Assembly: GCA_946614435.1 (NCBI GenBank)
Contig: CAMOGW010000003.1
Coordinates: forward strand, 1 to 64,000
Source of the DNA: an uncultured Prevotella sp.
GTDB taxonomy: Bacteria; Bacteroidota; Bacteroidia; Bacteroidales; Bacteroidaceae
DNA: 64,000 nt
Reading direction: 5' to 3'
Numbering within the stretch: position 1 is the stretch's first letter; each line of letters begins with the position of its first letter. Made by a program: the position numbers and the translations under genes. This document shows positions 1 to 9,507 of the stretch, in pieces. The notes under the pieces were generated by a model, which worked only from the letters and a program-made list of their open reading frames with translations, searched no databases and was not told the DNA's origin.

Positions 1-94
1 AAGTTTAAGTATAGCTCCTTATCGTTCTTTTCGCTCATATCTCGTCTTACTTTATACTTATAACGTTTTTATCTTGTTCTATATTATTCTACTT

Positions 95-1783
95 CTATAT
101 AGGTTCAAATTCCCTTTCAATAACAGTAACATCAGTAGGGTCTCTCTCAATGTTCGCCAATAAAGTTCGATTCAAAGAGAAATATTCACAATCTATAGGT
201 GCTTCTCGTATGGGATACTGAGGTGTACCCTTCGTCTTGTATCGCCTACAAATCTTCTCCGTTAAGCCATAGCTGTTTACTTCCGATAAAAAGAAACACA
301 GCTCGCAATAGCAAGCCTTTCTCTTTTTCTGATAGCACTTTAGTAGTGAATATATTTTTGCCTCGTACAGGCCCATAGTCTGTTCTGCAAATATAATCTC
401 ACAAACGGTACTGCGTTTTCTGTTGTTAATCTCTGAACAGGAAACTATGTCCAAGTGATACTTCCCGCTTGAAAAGAGTTCAAATTTCTCAATGCCTCTG
501 TCAATTTCAGTGCGGTCAACAGTACCACTATTATTCTTTTTGAAGTTCAAAAACGTCGCTCTACCTTCTCCGATAGCGTTATCTTGCAATGTCATGAGCG
601 ATTCCTCATTGTAAACTTCCAATTCAACAATTCTATTATCCAAAGAAGTTACGTCCACATGACAACTTCCAGCATCTATGCTTATTATGATAGCCTGGTT
701 AAACGTGTCTGCTCTTTTAATGACTAAGTCGCACTTATATTTGGTATTGGGAAACATGTAGTCCTTTAGGCACTCAACATATCCATGCTTTTTCAAATCG
801 TATGGAATGTGTTTATCCTTGACGCATTCTTCTTGATTGTAAAAAGTACAAGACGAACTATCGCAACACGACAGGTGTTGTGGTATGGAAATTAGGAAAC
901 CTTTAGAAGCGTAGAACTTGGCATAAATTATCTCCTTTGCTGCCTCATGCAAATACAAGTCATCTTCACAATGTGGTTGTTCATCGACATGAGTAAAAAG
1001 AAAAGAGCCATCATCGTCAACATCTATAGTCAGTTCTTTTCCGCAAGCCAAACAATAATATGAATGCTCGTTCATATTAGCTACATCGTCCCTTAGATTT
1101 ACCAATTGCCCATTCTCGTCCTTGGCAAAAGTCCTATTCAAACGACGATACTCATCATAATAGTCATCATATCTGTCACAAGGGCCAGACCCAGAAGCAT
1201 GTCCAGCTTTTCTATTCGACACGCTAATATCACGAATCCATTTTCTGTTCTCTACAGAATTCATAATGAACTCTTTTACGGCAACAGGATCAAGAGAGCA
1301 TCTGTTTAAGTCAATCTCAATGCAATCAATATGAGCAGAAATAATTTTGCCCCTCTTCTTCGTATCTACTGCGTGTGTACGCTTAAACTCTATCCAAAGA
1401 CTCTTGTCCCCTTTATAACCAATACAATCTGGACGAAGCCTTGTATCTTTATCATAGAACTCAACTTCGACCCTGTCAAAACGATGCTGTTCTCCCAGCC
1501 TTCCATCAAATCTGTTTGGGAGGAACACACACTTTGATTCCGACAGTACATCTTTGGCCATCTTGTGAAGAGCAGACTCAACAGCACCTACACAATCAGC
1601 CCCACTTAGATGTGCAAAGTGGTGAATCATTTTCTCTCCATCGCCACCATTTTTAGCACATAGTGCACTTTTACAATGAGGACAAACGCATCCACACTCA
1701 TTGCCATTTGGTACCTCATCCACATGTACCAAATCGCCCTCTTGATTGAGTGCCCATGTGAGGTATGCTTTGCTACTACTCAT
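95..1783 (-). CDS. CoiA-like (competence protein CoiA family) nuclease-like protein
   Basis: 562 aa ORF; N-term zinc-ribbon CVCPHCKSAL plus MIHHFAH and HKMAKDVL motifs; RPDCIGYKGDKSLWIEFKR resembles a PD-(D/E)XK core. Start overlaps upstream gene stop by 4 bp. Confidence 0.7.
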   Translation of the reverse strand: MSSSKAYLTWALNQEGDLVHVDEVPNGNECGCVCPHCKSALCAKNGGDGEKMIHHFAHLSGADCVGAVESALHKMAKDVLSESKCVFLPNRFDGRLGEQHRFDRVEVEFYDKDTRLRPDCIGYKGDKSLWIEFKRTHAVDTKKRGKIISAHIDCIEIDLNRCSLDPVAVKEFIMNSVENRKWIRDISVSNRKAGHASGSGPCDRYDDYYDEYRRLNRTFAKDENGQLVNLRDDVANMNEHSYYCLACGKELTIDVDDDGSFLFTHVDEQPHCEDDLYLHEAAKEIIYAKFYASKGFLISIPQHLSCCDSSSCTFYNQEECVKDKHIPYDLKKHGYVECLKDYMFPNTKYKCDLVIKRADTFNQAIIISIDAGSCHVDVTSLDNRIVELEVYNEESLMTLQDNAIGEGRATFLNFKKNNSGTVDRTEIDRGIEKFELFSSGKYHLDIVSCSEINNRKRSTVCEIIFAEQTMGLYEAKIYSLLKCYQKKRKACYCELCFFLSEVNSYGLTEKICRRYKTKGTPQYPIREAPIDCEYFSLNRTLLANIERDPTDVTVIEREFEPI

Positions 1784-2571
1784 TGTGTCGTAAATCTACA
1801 TTTAGGATAATTTGAACACCCATAGAAAGTACCATACTTTCCGTTTCGTCCTATAAGATGACCTCCACATTTTGGACAGATGCCGGAATTGATGGTTGCA
1901 TTTACTTCTCTCGCTGCAGTTCGAAGGTTCTTGACGTGTTGCCTGTCGCTTACTGTCTCTCTAATATTATTACCGGTTAATATTGCAAGAACGGCTTGAA
2001 CATCATTATCAGTAAGGTATGTAGTTTTGTACCCATCGATCACATCCAAGAGGTTTTCTTCATAAACAACATGATTTTTACTCTCAACATAGCTAAGTAT
2101 TGCATCACCAGTAAAGACAACAATAGGGACGATTTTGACATGTGGGAATACTGATAGTAGTTCTTTGATCCTGAAAGCATGACCAACTGATTGCTTGACA
2201 GGATTGTAAAAGCGGTTTTTCGTTACGTATGTATATGTCTTCCACCACTTCTTTGCATATGTTACTTCTGTAACAATTAACTGAGTCCACTCTTTGCGAT
2301 TGTCGTCTCCATATATCTCGCCTCGATAGTTTTTAGTCTCTATAGTAAAGATGCCATATTTAGAAACAACGAGGTGGTCTATTTGAGTCGTTCCCTTCTC
2401 GGTTCGGAAAACCAAATCATTTAGAATAGTGTACTCATCTGACAGTTGTGATAATATCGCAGACACACGCATTTCCCCTCTCTTTCCCTTCTGCTTTGCT
2501 GAATTGTACCAAGCAAGGTAGACGAAGAGAACAACAATTAATATAATTATCAAAGGGGTTATTAACTGCAT
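1780..2571 (-). CDS. NERD domain (nuclease-related) protein with C-terminal topoisomerase-type C4 zinc finger
   Basis: N-term TM helix; GEMRVSAIL...TQIDHLVVSKYGIFTIETKNYRGEIYG is NERD-like; C-term CPKCGGHLIGRNGKYGTFYGCSNYPKC. Confidence 0.88.
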   Translation of the reverse strand: MQLITPLIIILIVVLFVYLAWYNSAKQKGKRGEMRVSAILSQLSDEYTILNDLVFRTEKGTTQIDHLVVSKYGIFTIETKNYRGEIYGDDNRKEWTQLIVTEVTYAKKWWKTYTYVTKNRFYNPVKQSVGHAFRIKELLSVFPHVKIVPIVVFTGDAILSYVESKNHVVYEENLLDVIDGYKTTYLTDNDVQAVLAILTGNNIRETVSDRQHVKNLRTAAREVNATINSGICPKCGGHLIGRNGKYGTFYGCSNYPKCRFTTQ

Positions 2572-2589
2572 AGGATTCTTTGGATATAA

Positions 2590-3324
2590 TCAAAACATAT
2601 TGATAAAGCTGTTAATCAGTTTCAAGTTTGTTGCGGTTAATTGGTAATTCCCGATACCTTCTTGTCTCAGCAAATACACTAAAGATTCATCAGTTACAAG
2701 TTTGTTTACTTGTTTTAATGTCTTGCTGTCTTCTAAAGCATATATCCCCGTTATTGCCTTTGAAATATCAAGGAACTCAACTCCCTTACAAACTATGCGG
2801 TATTCATTTTCATGTTCCCAATGTTTGTGCTTTGTAAAGAATAATAAAGTTTGATTGAGTGTTACATACCTCGCTGCTGCATCAGATTGCAAAGGGTCAA
2901 TTCCTTCTAAAAGTGGCATAGGCACTATCTCCTCATAAGTAACCTCTCCCTCAAAAAAAGAATCAGTAGGTCGTTCTATTCTGGAGCTTTCCAGCTCTAT
3001 GCAAACACCATCTTTCCAAGTGTTGTATCTTGTTTTTCTTCTAGCATACTGCCCCCACATCATAGGAGAAGCATAACCTTTCAATGTTTTATAATTCTTT
3101 GTGAGACTGATTTGTTTATAACTATCGATCTCACGAAAAACAGAATTAAAAAATGACTCAATTGCCCCACCATCTTTCAGTGAAAGAAATGAGTTTTTTG
3201 TAAGCCTTAGACTCTTATTACGCTCAAAAGAATCATTAGTAGTTTTACTGACACAGAACTTGAGACTTTTACTTTCCCAAATCTTTTTGAATGAATCAAT
3301 GGATGTATAATGATATAACTTCAT
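2590..3324 (-). CDS. DUF2971 domain-containing protein
   Basis: N-term LYHYTSIDSFKKIWESKSLKF and later WEHENEYRIVCKG are typical of DUF2971. Confidence 0.8.
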   Translation of the reverse strand: MKLYHYTSIDSFKKIWESKSLKFCVSKTTNDSFERNKSLRLTKNSFLSLKDGGAIESFFNSVFREIDSYKQISLTKNYKTLKGYASPMMWGQYARRKTRYNTWKDGVCIELESSRIERPTDSFFEGEVTYEEIVPMPLLEGIDPLQSDAAARYVTLNQTLLFFTKHKHWEHENEYRIVCKGVEFLDISKAITGIYALEDSKTLKQVNKLVTDESLVYLLRQEGIGNYQLTATNLKLINSFINMF

Positions 3325-3361
3325 GACTTCAGCCTTCGTAAGATGATTATATAAAATACTT

Positions 3362-5392
3362 TTATATCGAAAACTTCATTGGCTTATATTCATAATCCGA
3401 ACACTCCCAGACCCATTGCACGACTTGCCTTGTCAAGTTAAGGCGATTAATGGGGTCTTTTATTAAACTGATTTCTAACGTATCCTTGTTTTGAAAGACC
3501 AAAGCGATGCAGTAATTGCTTGGCTTATACTGAGCTGCAGCAAATTCGTTGTTAGTCATACGGAATTTTTGACCAACATAGTCTATGGATTTTACTTCGA
3601 TATATATGTTCTTTCCGTTTGGATCACTTCCTTCTAAGTCAAATCCTAAGTTTTGTTTGCTAACATCCTTAAGCCTGAATCCATTAGCATTCAATGCTGC
3701 CAAAGTATTCTCTTCAGCGCTTCTCCATTTTTGCACTCCCTCATTGTTTACAACCGACTTTAAGGAAGAAGAAGCATCATTAAACCACTGAGAAACGCTT
3801 GTCGGATTGTCAGATTTGTCGTCGTCATCATATAAATCATCATCTTCATCATCAAAGAGCAAATCATTTATGTTGGATAGCCCTATTTTTTTAAGGAACT
3901 GGCTAATGTCATTTTTAGACATGCCATTATCCTCCATCAGTTTGATAAAACTCTCATCTATTTCACCTTCTTCGTCATTTATTTCTTTCAAGGAACATAG
4001 TCCACCATTCGACATTACTAAAGCGGTAGTTGTCAAAGAAGGCAATCTGTGATTCATTAAAGCCTCTTTCATTCCTGCTGTCAATATTTGAGCACACCCC
4101 AACACAGATATTTGTGCGTTGTCTGCTTTTACTATAAGCGCCCCAACGTCTTCAGGCTTATTACCTAAAAACTTTAATAAATCACTCAATCCAGGAACAT
4201 CACTACATTCTGGAGCGATATATGGCAAGTTTGATGCCGACATAATTTTAGAAAAATCCTCTGCATTCAACCATGATGGAGCCAGTCTAACATTTGATAG
4301 CTCTTTGCCAAAAGCATTTTTAATCTTAATAGCAAATTCTTTTTCAAATGACTGTTTCATCAATTGAATTAGTTTCCAGTCAAAATAGGGCATCAAAGCA
4401 TCAACCATATTTCTATCTTTGTTTGCAAGTGCGTATTTTAGCAAAGAAGCATAGAGGTGTGTGAGGTTAGATATTACTTTTATAGTAGTATCATCCATTA
4501 TGAGATGCCTGCGAGACGGATCTGTACTAAAATCGCCGTTTACTACAACACCTAATCCGCAACTATCTTCCGTTGGAAGAAATGCATGGATAATAGCCTC
4601 GCTCTTTGGTAGCCTCTCAACCTTGTCTTTATTCATGGAGAATGCTATACTGCAAGTGGAATCCGAGCATACAAACCAGTTAGAAATAGCCTCTGTCGTT
4701 GATACCCTTAAATAACGTCCCCTTTCGTTCAACTCAATGACCGCAATATTCGCTGTCACTTTCTTTGTTAAATGTATCTTGATGACTTGGATGCTATTTA
4801 GGAACAATAAAGTCGTATTGGCAAAAGAAGTATACTCTTCGTCAATCTGATTAGCCAATACTCCAGAAAAGATAAAGATCGTGTTAAACCCTTCATTCTG
4901 CATCTTTCTAATTTCGTCTGCTAATTCATCCTTTACAGACTTTTCCAGCTCATGAGGAATTCTTATCAAAGGAACCTTTGGAGCCTGTGGAACGATTTGT
5001 TTTGACAATTCTTTTGAGAATGTAATTTCAAAATCGCCACTTATCAGGTGTACCTCTTTTGCAAAACTAACTACTGACTTGAATCCTATTCCTCTATATC
5101 CAATCGTCGTTCCTCTAACCTTATTTGACGACGCACTACGACATAGACTTTCCAAGTCTTTGATGTTAAAAGGTCGTCCATTATTGGCAACGAACAAAAA
5201 ATCGCCAGAACGTTTGACGTAAAACTTTGTTGCCTTAGCGTCATCTGCATTCTGCAATAATTCAATAAATGAACGGCTATTGTAACTTTCAGATACGTAT
5301 GCTTCCAGTCCTGCCAGGTCAGACAGAAGCATGGGAGAACTCTTCGCTTCAGTTATAAGAGAATCCCTCAGTATTGATAATTCTTTATTCAT
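3362..5392 (-). CDS. Sacsin-like GHKL ATPase with C-terminal DUF3883 (restriction-endonuclease-like) domain
   Basis: N box ELLQNADDA, FVANNGRPF, GYRGIGFKS ATPase motifs; C-term IYIEVKSIDYVGQKFRMTNNEFAAA resembles DUF3883. Confidence 0.82.
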   Translation of the reverse strand: MNKELSILRDSLITEAKSSPMLLSDLAGLEAYVSESYNSRSFIELLQNADDAKATKFYVKRSGDFLFVANNGRPFNIKDLESLCRSASSNKVRGTTIGYRGIGFKSVVSFAKEVHLISGDFEITFSKELSKQIVPQAPKVPLIRIPHELEKSVKDELADEIRKMQNEGFNTIFIFSGVLANQIDEEYTSFANTTLLFLNSIQVIKIHLTKKVTANIAVIELNERGRYLRVSTTEAISNWFVCSDSTCSIAFSMNKDKVERLPKSEAIIHAFLPTEDSCGLGVVVNGDFSTDPSRRHLIMDDTTIKVISNLTHLYASLLKYALANKDRNMVDALMPYFDWKLIQLMKQSFEKEFAIKIKNAFGKELSNVRLAPSWLNAEDFSKIMSASNLPYIAPECSDVPGLSDLLKFLGNKPEDVGALIVKADNAQISVLGCAQILTAGMKEALMNHRLPSLTTTALVMSNGGLCSLKEINDEEGEIDESFIKLMEDNGMSKNDISQFLKKIGLSNINDLLFDDEDDDLYDDDDKSDNPTSVSQWFNDASSSLKSVVNNEGVQKWRSAEENTLAALNANGFRLKDVSKQNLGFDLEGSDPNGKNIYIEVKSIDYVGQKFRMTNNEFAAAQYKPSNYCIALVFQNKDTLEISLIKDPINRLNLTRQVVQWVWECSDYEYKPMKFSI

Positions 5393-6105
5393 CGTATAGG
5401 ATAAATTCTAATTTTACTTATCTCATCAACAGGAATATCAAGTTTTAAGGTGCCAAAGTTATAAACCTCGAATCCTTTGAAATCACTGGAATGGAGGCTT
5501 GTATGATATACTATGTTATCATCTATATCATATATAGCAGCTTCAATCGTAAAACTATCATTTGTGACTTCACCATTCAGAGCTAAGACTTCACAAAACA
5601 ATTTTATGGAATATTCATCTTCAACCTTTACGGAAAATTTTTGAAGAGTTAAACCGAATTGTTCTTCTATAAATTCAAAATGTTCAATCTTATTCTTAAG
5701 ATTCAAATTGACATTACCGCTTTCTCTGTCTTCAACGATAAACCACTGGCCATTTTGTCTAAGCAATAAGAGAGTCGCAAGTTTACCATCGTTAACTTCA
5801 AACTCAATCCTATCACCATCTTCAACTTTTGTTATACCATCAAACTGAATATCCAAATCCACGAATGCATTAGACTGAAGAAAGGTTCCATAAACACCGA
5901 AGTTTAGGGTTAAGACAGAACCACGTTTCATTCCTTGCCCGACAGATATATAATTTAAACTATGAGCGAGCTTCTTCTTTTTATCGTTATAATTGGTAAC
6001 ACGCATTGTCAAAGCTAACTTTTTCTCATAGCAAATCTCTTTTATTTCTTCCTTTATTATTTCAAAGGAGATTCCTTTAAAAAAAATGTCCTTTAATAGT
6101 TCCAT
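5389..6105 (-). CDS. Hypothetical protein, first gene of the five-gene operon
   Basis: 238 aa ORF, 4-bp overlap with downstream GHKL ATPase gene; no recognised family. Confidence 0.65.
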   Translation of the reverse strand: MELLKDIFFKGISFEIIKEEIKEICYEKKLALTMRVTNYNDKKKKLAHSLNYISVGQGMKRGSVLTLNFGVYGTFLQSNAFVDLDIQFDGITKVEDGDRIEFEVNDGKLATLLLLRQNGQWFIVEDRESGNVNLNLKNKIEHFEFIEEQFGLTLQKFSVKVEDEYSIKLFCEVLALNGEVTNDSFTIEAAIYDIDDNIVYHTSLHSSDFKGFEVYNFGTLKLDIPVDEISKIRIYPIR

Positions 6106-6535
6106 AATTATTATGTTCTTAATTAAAATTCTTTACTATCAATTCTGTAGTCAACTCCTGGCTCATATCTGATGAGCTAACTCGTTACTTTTGACGTTTC
6201 CCTATAAGCGTAATTCTCTCTTGCTGCAGCTAATTCTTCTTCACTCAATGGAGCGTTGGAATATCTGAAGATGTTGCCATTATACTGAGTTTGAAGTTTT
6301 TCTCTGCCATTATCAGTTAGCGTATATTTCTGTTTCGGACTGTTTGGAACATCCTTTATCGTCGGTTCTACCAGACCAGACTCACACAAATGCTGCAATA
6401 CATTATTTTTTATTCTTCCTCTATTCTTTTCTTTGGTCTTTTCCATCAATTCTTTCAATGATTGTGGTTCTTTACACAGAGCTATGAGAATAGCGGTTGC
6501 GTCAGGATAATGTGACACGTCCAACTTGGGACAAG

Positions 6536-6571
6536 CTTGTGACAAGACTTGTGACAAGACTTGTGACAAGC
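6536..6571. repeat. 12-bp tandem repeat (cttgtgacaaga x3)
   Basis: cttgtgacaaga cttgtgacaaga cttgtgacaagc; encodes VLSQVLSQVLSQ in frame. Confidence 0.9.
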
Positions 6572-6724
6572 TGGGGACATTATCACCGCCATTTTTACCG
6601 CCAACATTACCGCCATCGTCGTAAGCCCTCAGTATCAGGTAGCCATTCTTTCGTGAGTTTGGCAGGTCGTTAGCAAAGGCACAGATAGCCTCCTGGAACT
6701 TATCCATGTCACCTGTTGGCTCTC

Positions 6725-6789
6725 GCCTTCTTCCTCCTTGCAAGGCATAGTCCAAGCGAGCTTGTCCTCTGCTCTTGCTTCGTGCGTCA
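6725..6789 (-). repeat. 65-bp dispersed repeat, copy A (inside AlbA_2-like gene)
   Basis: About 56/65 identical by eye to 6872-6936; encodes DARSKSRGQARLDYALQGGRR on the minus strand. Confidence 0.85.
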
Positions 6790-6871
6790 GTTGACGTGGT
6801 TCGCTCCACACGATAGGTTTCCGTGCTATGCAGCAGTTCTTGTATTTCGTCTTTTGTTATCATTTGACTTC

Positions 6872-6936
6872 GTCTTCTTCCTTCTTGCAAGGCATAGCCA
6901 AAACAAGCTTTAGCTCTGCTCTTGCTTCGTGCGTCA
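6872..6936 (-). repeat. 65-bp dispersed repeat, copy B (intergenic)
   Basis: gtcttcttccttcttgcaaggcatagcc...gctcttgcttcgtgcgtca, same as copy A. Confidence 0.85.
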
Positions 6937-6943
6937 TTTCGAC

Positions 6944-7159
6944 TTATTTCTCTTGATTGAATTCTTCCTGTCTCACCAACTCCTGCACAGGTACTTCAAG
7001 TGCATTGGCAATAGCTATGAGTGTTTCAAGGCTGGGTTGGGTAGTGTTTGTTACCCATTTGGATATAGTTGCCTGATCCTTTCCCAACTTATCCGCCAAC
7101 CACTTGTTGTTTAGGTCGTGTTCTGCTAGAACGATTCTTATCCGATTTAATTTTGCCAT
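6944..7159 (-). CDS. XRE-family HTH transcriptional regulator
   Basis: MAKLNRIRIVLAEHDLNNKWLADKLGKDQATISKWVTNTTQPSLETLIAIANALEVPVQELV is a canonical HTH_3 domain. Confidence 0.93.
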   Translation of the reverse strand: MAKLNRIRIVLAEHDLNNKWLADKLGKDQATISKWVTNTTQPSLETLIAIANALEVPVQELVRQEEFNQEK

Positions 7160-7661
7160 GATAGTTTTCTCTTGTTTGTGGACAAAGATACAAAAAACAA
7201 TTCATAATTCAGCAGAATACACTAAATTTTTATTGCTTGTGGTGAAAATTTGATGATTTTATCAAGTATTTGCTGTTTTAGCTGTCATAAACAAGACATT
7301 TTGGCAACGTAATCGCATTCCTCTTCGAGCATAATTTAATTTGATGGTAATTTGCTGGCAACTTGCCGAAACAATCAAAACGTGGATGAAGATTTGTCTA
7401 ATACGCTGATAATCAGCGACAATTAAAATCAAGTTTAATTTGCTAGTAATTTGCCAAAGAAAGAGATAATAGAGCTCTTTTATAGGTATTCCTAAATAAA
7501 AAAGTGCCAATAATGGCAGATTTTGATAACGAAAGTTAACGAGAGAAGTTTATTCGTTTATGTCACTTCAAACCTTTATTTCGGTTGATAAATGTTAAAA
7601 AGCAGCAATATTATAACTATTTTTACTCAAAAACCTTTGTATAATCAAATTTAATTGCTAT

Positions 7662-7682
7662 TTTTGTAGCAATTCTACAAAA
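7662..7682. promoter_or_regulatory. Palindromic operator-like site overlapping a putative -7 box upstream of rloA
   Basis: ttttgtag-caatt-ctacaaaa, perfect 8-bp arms; TATTTTTG box at 7659-7666. Confidence 0.45.
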
Positions 7683-7693
7683 TCAAATATGTA

Positions 7694-8923
7694 ATGATAC
7701 TAAAAATCGAATTTGAGAATTTCTTTTCTATTAGAGATAGAATAAGAATCGACTTCAGAGCAGGAAACATCAATACAGCTCTTGCACGGGAGTTAAGCCA
7801 TAATGTGATGGAGTGGAACGGTGTGCCCGTACTTAAAACTATTGGCCTGTTTGGGCCTAACGCTTCTGGCAAATCGAATATTCTGAAAGCCATTACTTTT
7901 TGCTGTAGAATGATTTTGGAGTCACACCTCTACAATGAAGGTGCGATATTCAATTTCGAACCTTTCAAATTCGATGGCTGGCAAGATAGATCAAGTAAGT
8001 TCTTGATTGATTTTGTGTACGATGGAGTGGAATACGAATATGCTTTTGAATTAACCCGTGAGCGTATTATCAGCGAAAGTCTATATCATTATCCGGTTGG
8101 CAGACGTGCAAAAATATTTGTTCGCGATGCTGATGGAAAATACAGCTTTGGTACTGGCGTTATGGCTAAGCCTTCGGATGTGGTTACAAACACCAGTGAG
8201 AAGAACCTTTTCCTAAGTCGTGCCAGCTCGATGAACAGAGACATAGCACAGAAGATATATCGTTATTTCATGAACCAATTCCTGCTTGGACTTGTGAATG
8301 TGAACGATATGATGGTGCTGGATAGTTTCAATGCTTACAAGAAGGTGATACTCAAAGCACTTGAAATATGCGATACAGATATTACTGACATCGAGGCAAG
8401 GAAAGAACAAATGCCTGCTCCTGTGGTTGTACCTGGACAAACGGAGCTATCATACAAGCTGGTGGATGTGCTCCGTTTCAAGACATTCCATCGCAACCAA
8501 AAGAATATCATGTTCGACATGGACATGGAGGAATCTAACGGTACAAGAAAAATGTTCCAGATTCTGATACGACTCTTGGATGTGGTAAAGAATAAGAAGA
8601 GCATTATGATGGACGAGTTTGACATGGGACTGCACACTCGTCTGGCTGATTTCATTCTCGACTTGATTCATGCCTCTGAGAGCAGTCAGTTATTGTTCAC
8701 ATCTCACAACACAAACCTTATCGATGTCAAACGACTGAGACGTGACCAAATTGTTTTTGTCAACAAGTCGGAGCAAGGCGCAACGGAGGTGTATTCATTA
8801 TACGACTTCAAGGATTTCCGTGAGAATATGGATGCCGAAAAGGGATATATACAAGGACGCTTTGACGCTGTGCCTTATGTTGATTCATCGGTGTCAAGTA
8901 TCAAACAATTATTGGAAGGTTGA
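7694..8923 (+). CDS. rloA: RloA/AbiL-type AAA family ATPase
   Basis: Walker A GLFGPNASGKSN, Walker B KKSIMMDEFDMGLHTRL, followed directly by a RloB-like gene. Confidence 0.85.
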   Translation: MILKIEFENFFSIRDRIRIDFRAGNINTALARELSHNVMEWNGVPVLKTIGLFGPNASGKSNILKAITFCCRMILESHLYNEGAIFNFEPFKFDGWQDRSSKFLIDFVYDGVEYEYAFELTRERIISESLYHYPVGRRAKIFVRDADGKYSFGTGVMAKPSDVVTNTSEKNLFLSRASSMNRDIAQKIYRYFMNQFLLGLVNVNDMMVLDSFNAYKKVILKALEICDTDITDIEARKEQMPAPVVVPGQTELSYKLVDVLRFKTFHRNQKNIMFDMDMEESNGTRKMFQILIRLLDVVKNKKSIMMDEFDMGLHTRLADFILDLIHASESSQLLFTSHNTNLIDVKRLRRDQIVFVNKSEQGATEVYSLYDFKDFRENMDAEKGYIQGRFDAVPYVDSSVSSIKQLLEG

Positions 8924-8925
8924 TT

Positions 8926-9507
8926 ATGGCAAGCAAAAGAGAACCGTCACCATCTTTGCGAATGCGAAAGATTGCCCTTGTTATTTGCGAGGGCGAGACA
9001 GAGGTCTGCTATATCAATCTTCTGAAATCGTGGTATAAGTCACCCATCAGAATCGTTTCGCACATAGAAGGAACAAAGATTACTCCATCATTGGTTGAGA
9101 AACGTACAAAGGAACTCAAAATCTCACAATGGGATAAGGTGCATACATTCCTCATGTACGACATGGATGTACAAGCCATCAATGAGAAACTACGTAAATG
9201 CAAGGCGGAAATGCTGCTTAGCAATCCTTGCTTTGAAATATGGTTGCTACTTCATGCCAAAGACCAGAAGGCTGCAATCGAAACAGATGCACTCATCAAA
9301 GAGTTGAAGAAAAGTGCTCCCGTGTGGAAGAATTATTCAAAATCCGCTTTTACCGACACACAAAAGTCTTTCTTAAACAACAACACGGATGTTGCTGTTA
9401 CAAGAGCAAAGGAATTGCGTGAGTTCCATAATCCATCAACAGGTATCTACAAATTGATTGAAATGTTGAAAGAGGATGCGCGTCAATTAGCTGAAAGCAA
9501 GGAATAG
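8926..9507 (+). CDS. rloB: RloB-like (TOPRIM-like) protein
   Basis: IALVICEGETEVCYINLL and FLMYDMDV motifs, SNPCFEIWLLLH; ATG 2 bp after the rloA stop (ORF track uses an upstream TTG). Confidence 0.85.
   Translation: MASKREPSPSLRMRKIALVICEGETEVCYINLLKSWYKSPIRIVSHIEGTKITPSLVEKRTKELKISQWDKVHTFLMYDMDVQAINEKLRKCKAEMLLSNPCFEIWLLLHAKDQKAAIETDALIKELKKSAPVWKNYSKSAFTDTQKSFLNNNTDVAVTRAKELREFHNPSTGIYKLIEMLKEDARQLAESKE

Larger units (their letters stand above)
6177..6863 (-). pseudogene. Internally deleted AlbA_2/RecG-like ATP-binding protein
   Basis: MITKDEIQELLHSTETYRVERTTST and GDMDKFQEAICAFANDLPNSRKNGYLIL belong to the family N-terminus but are separated by an inserted DARSKSRGQARLDYALQGGRRR segment; most of the central domain is absent; C-term winged-helix-like tail remains. 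Confidence 0.65.

Noticed and set aside
3807-4715. Plus-strand ORFs opposite the GHKL ATPase gene
   Set aside because: Antisense to a strongly supported CDS; serine-rich composition typical of shadow ORFs.
7262-7510. 82-aa minus-strand ORF between XRE and RloA
   Set aside because: AT-rich intergenic sequence with no recognised motifs; probably chance.
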